Shown in pieces: positions 1 to 13,562 of a DNA stretch of 64,000 nucleotides (position 1 is the stretch's first letter; each line of letters starts with the position of its first letter). The position numbers were made by a program, and so were the translations under genes. The stretch is from Antilocapra americana (taxonomy: Eukaryota; Chordata; Mammalia; Artiodactyla; Antilocapridae), in assembly GCA_007570785.1 (NCBI GenBank), contig ML661900.1, forward strand, positions 2,019,126 to 2,083,125, given 5' to 3'. The notes beneath the pieces are model-generated. The model ran no database searches. It had not been told where the DNA came from and saw only the letters and a program-made list of their open reading frames with translations.

Positions 1-500
1 TCACCCTGCACACCCACCATTCAACCCCTGCCAGACAGCACACGCTCATCACATAATATACATCACACACACACACGTAACATGCACACATCTCACGTGC
101 ACACAAATAACTCACATGCACACCCACTTTACATGCATTCACATGCCCCCTTGTGCACACACCTCAGACCTCACCACACACAATGTGCACATAGGACATA
201 CAACATATGTGGCACACACTAATTACATACACCACACATGCCATGCAGCCTAGCATATAATACACCCCACCCACCATACAAGGTATATATACTACACATG
301 CAAAAGACCCCCTCACCCCCACCACAAATGCATGGAGAGGCTGCACACCAGCCTGACATATGTCACACAAGGCACCAGAAATACTCATTATACATGCATG
401 GACCATAGACAGAACCCTATACCCACTCCACCCCCTTCCCACATATAAGGCACACGTGCACATTATAGCCCATGCACATAGCACACACACAACACATGAG
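1..500. repeat. CA/TG-rich low-complexity tract
   Basis: Imperfect runs of ACAC and ATGCACAC-like units dominate the first 500 bases. The open frames across it encode Cys/Val/Met-rich nonsense and are composition artefacts. No gene is seen here or up to the BovB at 852. Confidence 0.75.
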
Positions 501-707
501 CTCATGCCACACCACAGGCCTGTCAGCACTGCCCCGCCTCTGCCTTTGATGCTGTATCCTGGTTCCTCCCTGTCCCTTCTGGCCACTCCCCGGGGGCCCC
601 TGTGAATGAGGGCTGGGTAAGGGCCTCATCTGGACAGAAAGAGGAAAGGAATAGGAATGAGGAAAGGAATGCAAATGTTTCAGTTAGGATTGAAAATATG
701 TATGTAC

Positions 708-709
708 TT

Positions 710-741
<32 letters not shown>

Positions 742-765
742 ACATATATATATATGTACATGCAA
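708..765. repeat. TA/TATG microsatellite
   Basis: This is an alternating TA run with interspersed ATGTA units, about 58 bp long. Confidence 0.85.
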
Positions 766-851
766 ATATTTTAAAATGATACACACATATAACTTTTATA
801 TTTAAGTATAATTTGCTATTTCTGAAACAAAAATTCAATTTGTGTCTCTAG

Positions 852-3800
852 CATCAGTTCAGTTCAGTCGCTCAGTTGTGTCCATTAGTGACCCCATGGA
901 TTGCAGCACACCAGGCTTCCCTGTCCATCACCAACTCCCAGAGCTTCCTCAAACTCATGACCATCGAGTAGGTGATGCCATCCAACCATCTCATCCTCTG
1001 TCCTCCCCTTCTCCTGCCTTCAAGCTTTCCCAGCATCAGGGTCTTTTCCAATAAGTTAGTTCTTCGCATAAGGTGGCCAAAGTATTGGAGTTTCAGCTTC
1101 AGCTTCAGTCCTTCTAATGAATATTCAGCACTGATTTCTTTTTGGATGGACTGGTTTAATCTCCTTGCTGTCCAAGGGATTCCAAGAGTCTTATCCAACA
1201 CCGCAGTTCAAAAGCATCAATTCTCAGTGCCCAGCTTTCTTTATGGTCCAACTCTCACATCCATACATGACTACTGGAAAAATCATAGCTTTGACTATAC
1301 AAACCTTTGTCAGCAATGTCTCTGCTTTTTAATATGCTGTCTAGGTTGGTCATAGCTTTTCTTCCAAGGAGCAAGTGTCTTTTAATTTCATGGCTGCAGT
1401 CACAGTGCACAGTGATTTTGGAAATAAAGTCTGTCACTGTTTCCATTGTTTCCCCATCTATTTGCCATGAAGTAATGGGATCAGATGCCATGATCTTAGT
1501 TTTCTGAATGTTGAGCTTTAAGCCAGCTTTTTCACTCTCCTCTTTCACTTTCATCAAGAAGCTCTTTAGTTCCTCTTTGCTTTCTGTCATAAGGGTGGTA
1601 TCATCTGAATATCTGATGTTATTGATATTTCTCCCAGCAATCTTGACTGCAACTTGTGCTTCAACCAGTCCAATGTTTTGCATGATGTACTCTGCATGTA
1701 AGTTAAATAAGCAGGGTGACAATATGCAGCCTTAATATATTTCTTTCCCAATTTGGAACCAGTCTGTTGTTCCATGTTTGTTTCTAACTGTTGTTTCTTG
1801 ACCTGCATACAGATTTCTCAGAAGGCAGGTAAATGGTCTGGTATTTCCAGAAGAATTTTTCTTCTTGAAGAATTTTTCACAGTTTTTTGTGATCCGCACA
1901 GTCAAAGGATTTAGTGTAGTCAATGAAGCAGATGTTTTTCTGGAACTCTTGCTTTTTCTATGATCTAACAGATGTTGGCAATTTGATCTCTGGTTCATCT
2001 GCCTTTTCTAAATCCCAGCTTCAACATCTGGAATTTCGCGGTTCACCTACTGTTGAAGCCTGGCTTGGAGAATTTTGAGCATTCCTTTGCTAGCATTGTG
2101 AGATGAGTCCAGTTGTGTGGTAATTTGAACATTCTTTGGCATTCCTTTTCTTTGGGAGTGGAATGAAAACTGACATTTTCCAGTCCTATGGCCACCGCTG
2201 CGTTTTCCAAATTTGCTGGCATATTGAATGCAACACTTACACAACATCATCTTTCAGGATTTGAAATAGCTCAACTGAAATTCCATCACCTCCACTAGCT
2301 TTGTTCATATTGATGCTTCCTAAGGCCCACTTGACTTTGCACTCCAGGATGTCTGGCTCTAGGTGAGTGATCACATCATCGTGGTTATCTGGGTCATTAA
2401 GATCTGTTTTTGTATATTTCTTCTGTGTATTCTTGCCACCTCTTCTTAATATCTTCTGCTTCTGTTGGATCCGTAACGTTTCTGTCCTTTATTGTGCCCA
2501 TGAAATGTTCCCTCAGTATCTCTAATTTTCTTGAAGAGATCTCTAGTCTTTCCCATTCTATTGTTTTTCTCTATTTTTTTTTTTTTTGCATTGATCACTT
2601 AGGAAGGCTTTCTTATCTCTCCTTACTCTTCTTTGGAACTCTACTTTCAGATGGATATATCTTTCCTTTTCTCCTTTGCCTTTCACTTCTTTTCTTTTGT
2701 CAGCTATTTGTAAGGTCTCCTCAGACAACTGTTTTGCCTTTTTGCAGTTCTTTTTCTTGGGGATGGTTTTGATCACTGCCTCCTGTACAGTGTTACGAAC
2801 CTCCATCCATAGTTCTTTAGGCACTCTATCTATCAGATCTAATCCCTTGTTTTTGTCACTTCTACGGTATACCTGAGTGGTCTAGTGGTTTTCCTACTTT
2901 CTTCAATTTAAGTCTGAATTTTGCAATAAGAAGTTCATGATCTGAGCCACAGTCAGCTCCTGGTCTTGTTTTTGCTGGTGGTATAGAGCTTCTTCATCTT
3001 CAGCTGCAAAGAAAATAATCAATCTGATCTCAGTATTGACCATCTTGTGTTATCCATGTGTAGAGCCATCTCTTGTATTGTTGGAAGAAACTTTGCTGTG
3101 ACTCTTGGCAAAACTCTGTTAGGCTTTGCCCTGCTTTATTTTGTACTCCAAGGCCAAACTTGCCTGTTACTCTAGGTAACAGGGTCCTGACTTCATACCT
3201 TTGCTTTCCAGTCCCCTGTCATAAAAAGGACATCTTTTTTGGTGTTAGTTCTAGGAAATCTTGTAGGGCTTCATAGAACCATTCAACTTCAGCTTCTTCG
3301 GCATTAGTGGTTGGGGCATAGACTTGGATTACTGTGATATTGAATGGTTTGCCTTGGAAACAAACAAAGATCATTCTGTCATTTTTGAGATTGCACCCAA
3401 ATACTGCATTTCAGACTCTTCTGTTGACTATGAAGCCTGCTCCATTTCTTCTAAAGGGATTCTTGCCCACAGTAGTAGATACAATGGTCATCTGAATTAA
3501 ATTTGCCCGTTCTGGTCCATTTTAGTTCACTGATTCCTAAAATGTTGATGTTCACTCTTGCCATCATCTGTTTGACCACTTGCAATTTTCCTTGATTCAT
3601 GGACCCAACAGCCTCTTCATTACTTCTGGAGCCATTTCTTTGCTCTTCTCCAGTAGCATATTGGACACCTGCTGACCTGGGGAGTTCATCTTCCAGTGTC
3701 ATATCTTTTTGCCTTTTAATACTGTTGCTGGGGTCCTCAGGGCAAGAATACTGAAGTAGTTTGCCATTCTTTTCTCCAGTGGACCATGTTTTGTTAGAAC

Positions 3801-4915
3801 TGTCCACCATGACCCATTCTTGTGTGGCCCTATATGGCATGGCTCATAGTTTTATTGAGTTAGACAAGGCTGTAATCCATGTGATCAGTTTGGTTAGTTT
3901 TCTGTAATTGTGGTTTCCATTCTGTCTGCCCTCTGATGGATAAGGATAAGAGGCTTCCTGATGGGAGGGACTGGCTATGGGGGAATCTGGGTCTTGCTCT
4001 GATGGGCGGAGCCATGTTCAGTAAATCTTTAATCCAATTTTGCTGTGTCCCTCCCTGTAGTTTGGTCTGAGGCCAAACTATGGTAGGAGTAATGGCATTA
4101 ATGGCAACCTCCTTCAAAAGGACTTATGCCAGCACACCAAGGCTCCCAGGACTGTTATATTCGGTACCCCAACCTCATGGAAGGCCACTGTTGACCCACA
4201 CCTTTGCCGGAGACTCCTGGACACTCGCCAGCAAATCTGGGTCAGTCTCTTGTGGGGTCACTCCACCTTTCTCCTGGGTCCTGGTGCACACAAGGTTTTG
4301 TTTGTGTGCTCCAAGAGCCTGTTTCCCCAGTCCTGTGGAAGTTCTATAATCAAATCCCACTGGCCTTCAAAGTCAAATGCCCTGGGGGTTCTCAGTCTCT
4401 TTGTGGGATCTCCAGGTTGGGAAATCTTCTGTGGGCCCTATAACTTTCACAACAGTGTGAGAACTTCTTTGGTATAATTGTTCTCCAGTTTGTAGCTCTA
4501 CTTGGCAGCTCTGTGGTGGGGCTAATGGTGACTCCTCCAAGGACTTATGCCACATGCTGTGTCTCCCACGTTTGCTGCAGCCAGAGCCCCTGTCCCCATA
4601 GCAGGCCACTGCTTACCTATGGCTCTGCAGGAGACATTCAAACACTCAAAGGCAGGTCTGGCTCATTCTCTTGTAGGGTCTATGGGTCCTGGTGCACACA
4701 AAGTTTTGTTTGAGCACTCCAAGCATCTCTGGTGGGTATGGGGTTTGATTCTAAACACGAATTTGCCCTTCCTACCATCTTCTTTGGACTTCTCCTTTGC
4801 CCTTGGATGTGGGGTATCTGTTTTTGGTGGGATCCAACGTTCTCCTATCAATTACTATTCAGTGGTTTTTGCAGTTTTGGAGTTCTAGAAGGAGAAGACA
4901 AGTGCATGTCCATCT
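852..4915 (-). mobile_element. BovB (RTE) LINE, near full length, antisense
   Basis: The element reads right to left. Its 3' tail is the CAGTTCAGTTCAGTCGCTCAG motif at about 853-875. Above it are broken pieces of the reverse transcriptase: frames at 872-1201 and 1255-1722 carry YSDDTTLMTESKEELKSFLM, a form of the YADD motif C region. The endonuclease part lies up to 3840, with frame 3451-3840 carrying ISELKWTRTGKFNSDDHCIY. From about 3850 to 4915 comes the long 5' untranslated region, shared with the copy at 55990. Many stops and frameshifts make it non-autonomous. The 5' boundary is approximate, since an L1 piece begins within about 20 bp. Confidence 0.9.
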
Positions 4916-4929
4916 CCTCCACTATCTTA

Positions 4930-5810
4930 TTGTGGAACAGTGTTGTTTATCTGTGTTGTACATAGTAGTTTGTATCTGCTAATCCCCAACTCCTAATTTA
5001 TCCCTCCCTAAACACCTTCCCCCTTGGGTAGCCATAAGTTTGTTTGTTGTGTTCATCAGTCTATTTTTGTTTTGATATAAATTCATTTGTATCATATTTT
5101 AGATTCCATACATAAATTGTATCATATGATATCTGTCTTTGTCTGACTTACTTCACTTCATATGACAATCTCTTAAGTCCATCCATGTTGCTGCAAATGG
5201 CATTATTTCATTCTTTTTATGGCTGAGTAATATTTCATTGTATATATACACCACATACTTTGTATCTGTTCATCTGTTGATGGACATTTAGGTTGCTTCC
5301 ATGTCTTGGCTATTGTAAATAGTACTACAGTGAACACTGAGGTGTGTGTATCCTTTTCAAATTAGTTTTATCTGGATATATGCCCAGGAGTAGGATTGCT
5401 GAACTACATGGTAACTCTGCTTTTTGTTTTTTTAAGGAACCTCCATACATACTGTTCCATGCTGTACCAATATACATTCCCACCAACTGTGTAGAAGGTT
5501 CCCTTTTCTCCACACCCTCTCCAGCATTTATTATTTGTAGACCTTTTGATAATGGCCATTCTGGCTGGTGCAAGGTGATATCTCATTGTAGTTTTGATTT
5601 GCATTTATCTAATAATTAGCATTGTGGAGCATCTTTTCATTTGCCTGTTGTCCATCTGTATGTTTCCTTTGGTGAAATGTCTATTTAGGTCTTCTGCCCA
5701 TTTTTTGATTGAGTTGAGTTTTTGTTATTGAGTTGTATGAGCTATTTGTATATTTTGGAATTAAGCCCTTGTTGGTCACATCATTGCAAGCTTTTTTCTA
5801 AATGTGGTTT
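4930..5810 (-). mobile_element. L1 3' end, antisense
   Basis: Read on the minus strand this is an L1 3' untranslated region followed upstream by the C-terminal part of ORF2. Frame 5404-5604 contains [20 protein letters not shown] and [15 protein letters not shown], typical of L1 ORF2. It is 5'-truncated and frameshifted. It lies immediately next to the 5' end of the BovB, in the same orientation. Confidence 0.85.
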
Positions 5811-6385
5811 TTGAAAAAAATCTTAGGGAATGCCCACAGGTCAAATGAATGGGGATGCTCTGACTGCCAGCATGGCCAAAAGCCTGAGCCTCCCTTACAA
5901 ACGGTATCACTGCTGTAGAACCACAAGGCTCACTGGGTCCCCTGACAACCACTTCCCAGGCAAGCCCAGCCCAGCTCCCTGGAAACCTCCAGGGTTCACC
6001 CAGACCATTTGATGTCAGGCCATGGCTTAGCAGGAAATTGCCCTACTTTTCTGAAAGCCTCAGAGCCTTTTCCTGATCCTCCACCATCCATCTATCCATT
6101 AGGAAATATTGCTGACTTTCCTTCAAGAAGCCCCAGCCTTTCTGCTAGGACTACAGTCCAAGTACTGTGAGCCTCTATCTCCTCTGCTGTACTCTTCAAG
6201 GTAAAATGTAGAACATGAATCATTTCTATAAAAATTTTAGATTCAGCTTTTCAGGTTCCCAAATTTTTAACAAAATGGCTGAAATGGCAGTGAGAATGTG
6301 GGTAGGACAGCCTTGCAGCAGAGAAAAGAGCTGGAGGACTTTGAGTACCTGCCTTTCAGCTGCAAGAATGGGCCTGTAAGAAGAG
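5811..6385. other. Intronic stretch without recognised features
   Basis: I see no gene, splice-bounded exon or repeat that I can name. The short frame at 5830-6012 has no recognisable protein. Confidence 0.5.
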
Positions 6386-6389
6386 ATGA

Positions 6390-7600
6390 GCATGTATCAC
6401 AGGACAGGATAGAGTCCGGAAATGGACCCATGACATGTCAACTGATGCATTTTTAGCAAAGTCACCATGGGAAAGGAAAATCTTTTCAACAAATGGTGCA
6501 GGAACACCTGTAAAATACTATGTTTAAAAGTAAAGATAAAAGAACCTTTACCATTGGCCTCATCCATACACATACATTACTTCAAAGTAGGCTGTAGACT
6601 AAACGTGAAGCAAACACTGTGAAGCTTCTAGACAAAGGCATGGGGGAAATCTTTTACCCTGGAGTTAGCAAACATGTTTCAGAGAGGCCAAAAAAGGGAC
6701 TAATTGTAAAGGAGAAAATAAATGATAAATTGAATTTCATCAGAATCAAAAATCTGTTCATCAGAAGTCACTGTTAAATGGGTAAATCACAAAGTGAGAA
6801 ATTATATTCTTGAAATACTTACCTGATAAAGTACTTATATATATATATATATATATATATATGAGCTTCAATTAATAATAATGTATAAATAGATAACATA
6901 TAATTTTAAATAATATTTAAACAATTGAAGATTAATTATAAAAATAGCCCAAGAAAAAGTGAGCAAAAAACTTAAAAAAGAAGATACATGTATGACAAGT
7001 AAATACATGGCAAGGTTTTTCAAATAAGTCATCAGGGAAATGGAAATCAAAACCATAATGAAATATTACTACACACCCACCAAAAATGACTAAACTTAAG
7101 AAGACTGAAAATACCAAGTGGTAGGAGGATATGGAATAAAAGAACTGTCCTATGTTGCTGATGGGAAAGCAAAGAAATAAACCACTTTGGGAAACAAGTT
7201 TGGTGATTTCTTATAAAATTAAGAGTACACTTTCCTCTTGATCCAGCAGTCCTATTCTTGGGTATTTACTATAAGAAAAAAATAATAATAAAATTATTAT
7301 TTTTATTATAAAAATAATAGATTCCACTTGAATCTGCACTTGAATATTCATAGCAGCTTTATTCATAATCACCTAAATCTAGAAACCACTAAATGCCCCT
7401 TCAGAAGTGAGTGGATAGAGCAAGTGTTGTATATCTATACAAAGAAATACTGCTCAGCAATTAATAAAGAAAACTGTTGGTACTACAAGGTGAATGAATT
7501 GCAGAGACCTTAATCTGAGTGATGAGTCCAGACACAAAAGAGTACGGACTGCGGGATTCCATTTAGATGAAGTTCAAAGCAGCAGCTATGTGATAGACGA
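6390..7600 (+). mobile_element. Old L1 ORF2/3' fragment, sense
   Basis: The degenerate sequence follows L1 ORF2 order: a CAACAAATGGTGCAGGAACA-type segment near 6489, then the stretch with ATCAGGGAAATGGAAATCAA at about 7030, then the 'cagcctta-type' segment and the ATACTGCTCAGCAATTAATA segment near 7447. All are standard L1 landmarks in sense order. It is heavily mutated, with an AT microsatellite at 6838-6862 inside it. Confidence 0.7.
6838..6862. repeat. (AT)n microsatellite
   Basis: This is an uninterrupted TA run of about 25 bp within the old L1. Confidence 0.85.
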
Positions 7601-9330
7601 AGTTCTAAAGATGCCCCCTTGATTCCCATTCCCTGCTCTGCAGCCAGACACTGATCCAGGTGCTACTGGGAATGGACTTCACAATTCAAACTCAGGCTGC
7701 TCATCAGCTGACTTTAACATAGGGAGATTTTTCTGGGATTTTCTGGGCAGGCACAGGGTTATATCTCAAGGCCACTTGAGAGTAGAATTAGGAGGCAGAG
7801 GAGTTTGATGAGGGAGGAAAGGTCAGAGAGATCTGAATTGTAAAAAGGACTCCACCCACCATCACCCACCATGATTTGAAGGAGGAGGAGCCCAGAGCCA
7901 GGGAACAGGGAAGCCTCTGAGAACTGACAGTGACCTCCTGTCAGGACTCCATGCAACTTCCGAGCAGAACTGAATCCCACCACAACCAAGAGGGGTCTGG
8001 AAGCAGATACAGCCCTGCTCGCACCTTGACTGTGAGATCATCAGGATAGGATGTACAAGCTGTGTGATCATTTGTTACAAAACAATAGGAAGCTACCATG
8101 GAGGGACTGAGAAAGGATGTGCCTTCTTCCTGGAGTGATGAACATGGTCTAGGCCTGACTGAGGCATGGTTTCATGCATGGGCACTTAACAAAACAATGG
8201 AATTCAACAAGAGTCTGGGCATTCATTCCACTGTGTGTACACAATGGCATGGAAATGTTAAAGACTCAGGAGAGTCAGAACATTTTTTCTGCAGCTACCA
8301 ATCAGCTGATGGTCATATTGCTCCCAAAACAAAATCCCGTGACTCTGCAGCACCCACTCTATGCACAGGCTGCCTTGCTCCTTCATAGACACATGGTGGA
8401 CACACAGGCCTACAACAGGGGCTGACCTCGCTGTTCTAATGCCCAACAATGCTGTCCTCCAAAGGGCCTCAGGACTCCTTCCTTATTTTTTTGGGTCTCT
8501 CACTTTATTAGGGAATTGTTTGGTACCAGGGAATTGTGTGCTAAAGCAGCACAGAGTAGGCACCCCTTGAATCCTGTGGAGTGAACGCACATGTCTCCTG
8601 GGTGGGTGCAGTGTCCCAGCCTTCAGACCTTACACAAACTGTGGGTCTCCAGCCTACATCCAACTCTGCCATCACCCTCACCTACTTCTTTCTCCCGAAC
8701 ACCTTGCCTTCTCCACCAGGGAACCTGCGAAGGGTGCAGGCACTGCTCTCCGCTGTTTAAATGTGTTCTAGGCTCAATGGTTCACTCTGTGAAGCCAGTC
8801 CTCCTCCAGGGCCATTGCTCCCCAGAAAAGAACCTGGCTGGAGTGTGATGCCTGGACCCGGTGACTGAGACAGACTCCATTTCCAGCCTTGGAGTATGCA
8901 TACACTGTGGGAAGGAGCTGGTGGACCTCCTGGAGGGATTGGATGGAAAGAACTAGAAGGCTTTCTCAGAAGCCACGAATTAAGCCTTCTCCCTGAGGCT
9001 AGGTTGGCAGACATCCAAGAGGCATAAAGTGATTTATTTCTTAGCTCTCCAGGATTCAGTTTGATTTCAGTTTTAAAAAGCTACCTTGGGAATTTTTAAC
9101 AGAAACAATTAAACAGAAAGGAGTAAATTTCTTGCTTAATGACTGTGCAGCTCCAGGGCACAGAACGCAGAGCCAGGGCCACTCAGCGTGGACAGTCACC
9201 AACATTAGAAAGTCAGCAAAGCAGACTTGAATTTCAAGACTGAATCTTTCCTTTGGACAATTGACTATCTTTGATTTTATGAAAATCAGTATCAAGATTC
9301 TTTTAAAATATGATTTCGAGCTCAAAGGCC
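7601..9330. other. Intronic stretch without recognised features
   Basis: There is no recognised gene or repeat. Open frames of up to 96 codons on both strands show no family resemblance and no splice context I would defend. Confidence 0.5.
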
Positions 9331-9334
9331 AGAA

Positions 9335-9525
9335 ACAACAAGGTCCTACTGTATAGTGCAGGGAACTGTATTCAGTATCCTGTAATAACCTGTGATGGAA
9401 AATAACTTGAAAAAGGATATATGTATTTGTATAACTGAATCACTTTGCTGTGCAGCAGAAATTAACACAACATCGTATATCAAGTATACTTTAATAAAAT
9501 AAACTTTTAATTTAAAAAATGATCA
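9335..9525 (+). mobile_element. Ruminant/artiodactyl L1 3' end, sense
   Basis: The sequence has the characteristic terminal segment: CTACTGTATAGTGCAGGGAA at about 9345, then CAGTATCCTGTAATAACC, GTATAACTGAATCACTTTGC, and a terminal TTTAATAAAATAAA. It is a 5'-truncated L1 tail of about 190 bp. A related copy lies at 40955-41140. Confidence 0.75.
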
Positions 9526-11481
9526 AAGGCCAGGAGATCTTACTTTAGTTGATGAAGCTGCTGCTATTGATGATGATTTCAGTAAGAAGCATGAGGCTGA
9601 CTGCAGACAGGATGAGAAGATTAAGTCTCAAGGGTGCTGTGTGCAGTGTAACATTTTATCTGGACAGGTCTTCGTCTTCGGTGACGCAGCATTAGGGATG
9701 GTGTGGCTTAGACATCAGGCAGAGTGGCAGGCAGAGTGTGTGACTGGGTACCTGACGACCACTAAATTTGTTTGTCTTCCCAATCAAGTAATCTTTAAAA
9801 AAAAAAAAAGTCCATCTGAGACATGCATTTTTTGATCCTCTCTGGTCACAGCCTGCAGCCCAGCCCCCCTGACCCCTGTTGTATTAGTGAGCTGAGGAAG
9901 TCCTCTGTAGAGGCTCTGAGGTTGGTTGATTCTTAACTGCAGGCAAAGACCTGGGAGCCTCAAAGTCTGCCCATTAAGACACATTTTTACACATCCAGTT
10001 GTTTTAAAGATACCCTGAGTGAGCAAGCTGTCAGCCGTTGAGAGCCTGCCTGCTTTGCATTCCTTGCAGATGATCACCCAGCATTTGCTGGCTGTTGATA
10101 AAGACAGAGCCTATGGCTGTAAGACCCCAAGCTGCTGCTGCCCTTCAGACCTCCCTGACTCTAAGACTGCCCGGGCTGCTGAGCAGTATCACCCAACACA
10201 GAGGCCCCCACTGCATCCCCATCTACCTCTCCCCAGGAGTCCCCTCCTCTTCTGAGCTGAGACACCCAGGTAGCCTCTGGGCAGTCTCCTGCCAGGAGAT
10301 GCCTTGCCGGGTGAAGCTGGTCTCTGCCCCGCACCTCCTGCTCATATCTTTTTCCTTCAATCAGCCCCACCTCTCTGAGGCCCCCACACCTCTGCACAAT
10401 TCTGGGGTAGTGGGTGATTCTGCGAGCTGCTGAGCCTTCTCATATGCTGTTCTTCTTCTAGCCTGCACCCTCTGCTCTTGATTAATGGGGGTGTCAACCT
10501 GTGCAGAACCCTGCCCCCCAGCTCTCTGTCCACACCTCTCAGCCATCCCAGTCCACAGCATCAGCTCACGTGGCTGTCTTAACCTCTGCACTGTCGGCCT
10601 CTTACAAGCACATGTGGGTCCTTCATTGCTGTCATCAGCTCCTGGGGTGTGTTGGGAACTCCGTAGTGCAGCGTCAGGGCAGGCCCTGTCCAGAACTTCT
10701 GGCTGCTCAGTTTAGAGGTCGCTTCAGCTGCTCTGAGGGCATTTCATCATGCACTCACATCCTTGTTTAGATTAATTGTGCTCTAATACTTGGAAATAAA
10801 AGTATTTCCAAGCACCTGGAAATACTGGAAACTTACACTTTGTTTATAAGCTCTGGAGTATGTGAGACCCCAAAATAAAACTTCTCAGGCTATAAGTTGA
10901 TAGTCATTTATATATTCATACAATATATATTTTATATATAATATAATATATTCATACAATATATAATAATTCATAATAATAATTCAACAAAGTAATTATC
11001 TGCTCTATGTATAGAAATCATTTTCTTTCATTCAGTCACTGTATATACATGACCAAATTGAAAGTGGTCTTTTCAGCATTATTTTTTTATTATATTTAAA
11101 AATATACTAACTAGGTGATATTTCACTTCATTATGACACTAGGAGTTTCAATATTTACTTTACAGGCTAACACAAAATACTATCACTCAATGCTAAAATT
11201 AAATGTTTCACTTGCTTTTCTATATTATTTAACCAATTGTCCAAAGTGGTTGAGTTCAAAATTCATTTTAGTTTCTGAATATGTGCATATTTGTTCAAAA
11301 CAAAACTAAAGGGAGCTAATTAGTTACCTAGACAAACAAGTCATGTTTACCCAGCTCTCAGGTAAATAGAGACCTGCATTTTAATGCTAATCAAATTAAT
11401 TCAGACATTAGTATGAATTCATCAAAGAAAATTAAGAAAATACAACAAAATGAGGAAATAAAAGCCACTTATGATCCTACC
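9526..11481. other. Intronic stretch; one AT-rich tract, otherwise unrecognised
   Basis: Positions 10905-10995 are AT-rich imperfect TATA/ATAAT repeats. The rest, including open frames of 70-112 codons near 10.0-10.8 kb, shows nothing I can name. A short A-run at about 9798-9809 could be a retroelement tail, but no element is recognised before it. Confidence 0.45.
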
Positions 11482-11489
11482 CTTTAAAG

Positions 11490-11760
11490 CAGCATTCCTT
11501 GACCTTTCTGGCACCAGGGACCAACTTCATGGAAGATAATTTTTCCACAAAAGGGATGTGTGTGGAGGGATGGTTTCAGAATGATTCAACTGCATTATAT
11601 TTAGTGTGTAATTTTTACTTCTGTTGTTATTACATGTGACACATAGTGAAATAGTTACACAGTTCGCCATAATGCAGAATTGGTGGGAGCCCTAGAGCTT
11701 GTTTTCCTGCAACTAAATGTTCCCATCTGGGGGTGATGGGAGACCGTGACACCCGAAGTG
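11490..11760. mobile_element. hAT terminal region (left end)
   Basis: The segment GGCACCAGGGACCAACTTCA to the CCCATCTGGGGGTGATGGGA motif matches, from memory, the terminal part of a very common mammalian Charlie-family non-autonomous repeat. Here it runs directly into the transposase C-terminus, which is what the autonomous parent should look like. Confidence 0.65.
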
Positions 11761-13054
11761 TGTTGCCTATGTCCAGGCTACTCCATAATCTTGTTTTGGT
11801 GGCTGTCATTGCAGAAAACCCTGCTTCACAAAGTCGGATGTTGGAAACGGAAACAGGCTTTTCAGTGATTTTGTGGCAGTCTCAGGATATTCCACGTTGA
11901 CTTCAATGCAGAACATATGAGATTTGAAGTTATCTCAAACATACTTTTATGGCTGCTGCCGTCTGCGATCTCAAGCAGTTGGTCCTCTTCTAGCATGAAT
12001 AAAGTCGGTTCACCTGACTTACTCACAAGTGGGCCGTAGATCTATTCCTTCCCATTCTTTTGTGATTGGGAAGTAATGCTCAAACAGTTTTGAAAGCTGA
12101 GATAGGTGATCATGCACCAGCTGGGAGAAGGAAGGTCCTGGCTCAGTCTCTTTCAAAATCTCTGCTAAGGTTTGCAACATGTCAAAATCCCTCTGGTCAC
12201 TCATTGCCCCTATAATTCTGGTTTGGCTTTGAATGCAGCCACTTTATCTGCTGACCTGGATTGAACACAGTTGTCATTCTCCCTGAAGTGACAGATTGAG
12301 TTTGTTGAGCAGGCTGAATATGTCACACAAGCAAGTTTTGTGACCCATTCTGTGTCACTGAAATGTTTCACCAGTGCTGGCTGTTTTTCAAAAAGAAATC
12401 TCTGGAGCAGCTCTCATAACTCAAAAGCCCTGGCCAGTAATCTACTTTTAGAAAGCCATCTCACTTCTGTTTATAAGAGAAGACGTGTGTGCTCTGTTTC
12501 CATGTCTTCTCAGAGCTGCATGAACAGACATGAGTTAAGGGCATGTACTTTAATGTGGTTGATAATTTTAATCACATCCTGAAAAATGCTGTTAAGTTCA
12601 GGTGACATTTTTCAAGTAGCCAGCGTTTCTCTATGGATGACACAGTGCATAGACTCACATTCAGAAGCAACCTCTTTGACCTGATTAGTGAAACCAGAAG
12701 GCCGTCAAGTCTTGACAGCCACTCCATCCGTGCATATACCAGCGCAAAATGACCAATTCCATTTTCCTGATGTGTGATCATTCAAAGACTTGAATAGTTG
12801 TGCAGCCGTGACGTTGGTTGGCAACAAAAGTACACATGACATATCCTCATGCACATCCCCCAGAAAAATATAAGCACAAAACAAGCATTGTTGCCTTATT
12901 GTCAGCATTGGTAGACTCATCAACCTGGATTGTGTACAACAGTGACTCATTAATCCCCTCTAACACTGTGCCGCATATTGTCTGTTAGTTCCTCAACTTG
13001 TGTATTTCATCAGTGGTGCGGAAGGAGGAACACATGCCACTTTTTAAACTGAAG

Positions 13055-13228
13055 TGAAAGTCGCTCAGTCGTGTCCGACTGTTTGCGACCCGTGGGCTAG
13101 TCCATGGAATTCTCCAGGCTGGAATACTGGAGTGGGTAGCCTTTCCCTTCTCCAGGGATCTTCCCAACACAGGGACCGAACCTGGGTCTCCCGCATTGCA
13201 GGCGGATTCTTTACCAGCTGAGCCACAG
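13055..13228 (-). mobile_element. Bov-tA SINE, antisense
   Basis: It has the hallmark AGTCGCTCAGTCGTGTCCGA start and ends at the tRNA-like head (CAGCTGAGCCAC). It is flanked by a perfect 8-bp duplication AACTGAAG (13047-13054 and 13229-13236), so it inserted into the older transposase remnant. Confidence 0.92.
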
Positions 13229-13562
13229 AACTGAAGACACTTGTTAAAGTTCACGACAAATGTCCTTAGCAGTAGGCAGATCAACTCTTCACCAATTATG
13301 AAGGACTTCTTAGAATGATATTCTCAGTGCAACACATTTGATGAAGTGGTGGCCTTCAGTAATTCCTTCTGTTCTTCATGTTTGTTTGTTTGTTTTGCTT
13401 CTGAACTCTAAAGGATTGTCTTTTAATCCAGGGTGCTTGGTTGCCATGCGGCAAAGCAATTTTGAAAGTTTTGTGGCTTCATTGGATAGCCAGTTGCCAC
13501 ATATTACACAAAGTAGGCTTGGAGAATGTGAATCACATGTTACAATAAACCCATAATTTAAG

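Noticed and set aside
164..586. 140-codon Cys/Val-rich minus-strand frame
   Set aside because: It is a composition artefact of the CA-rich repeat tract.
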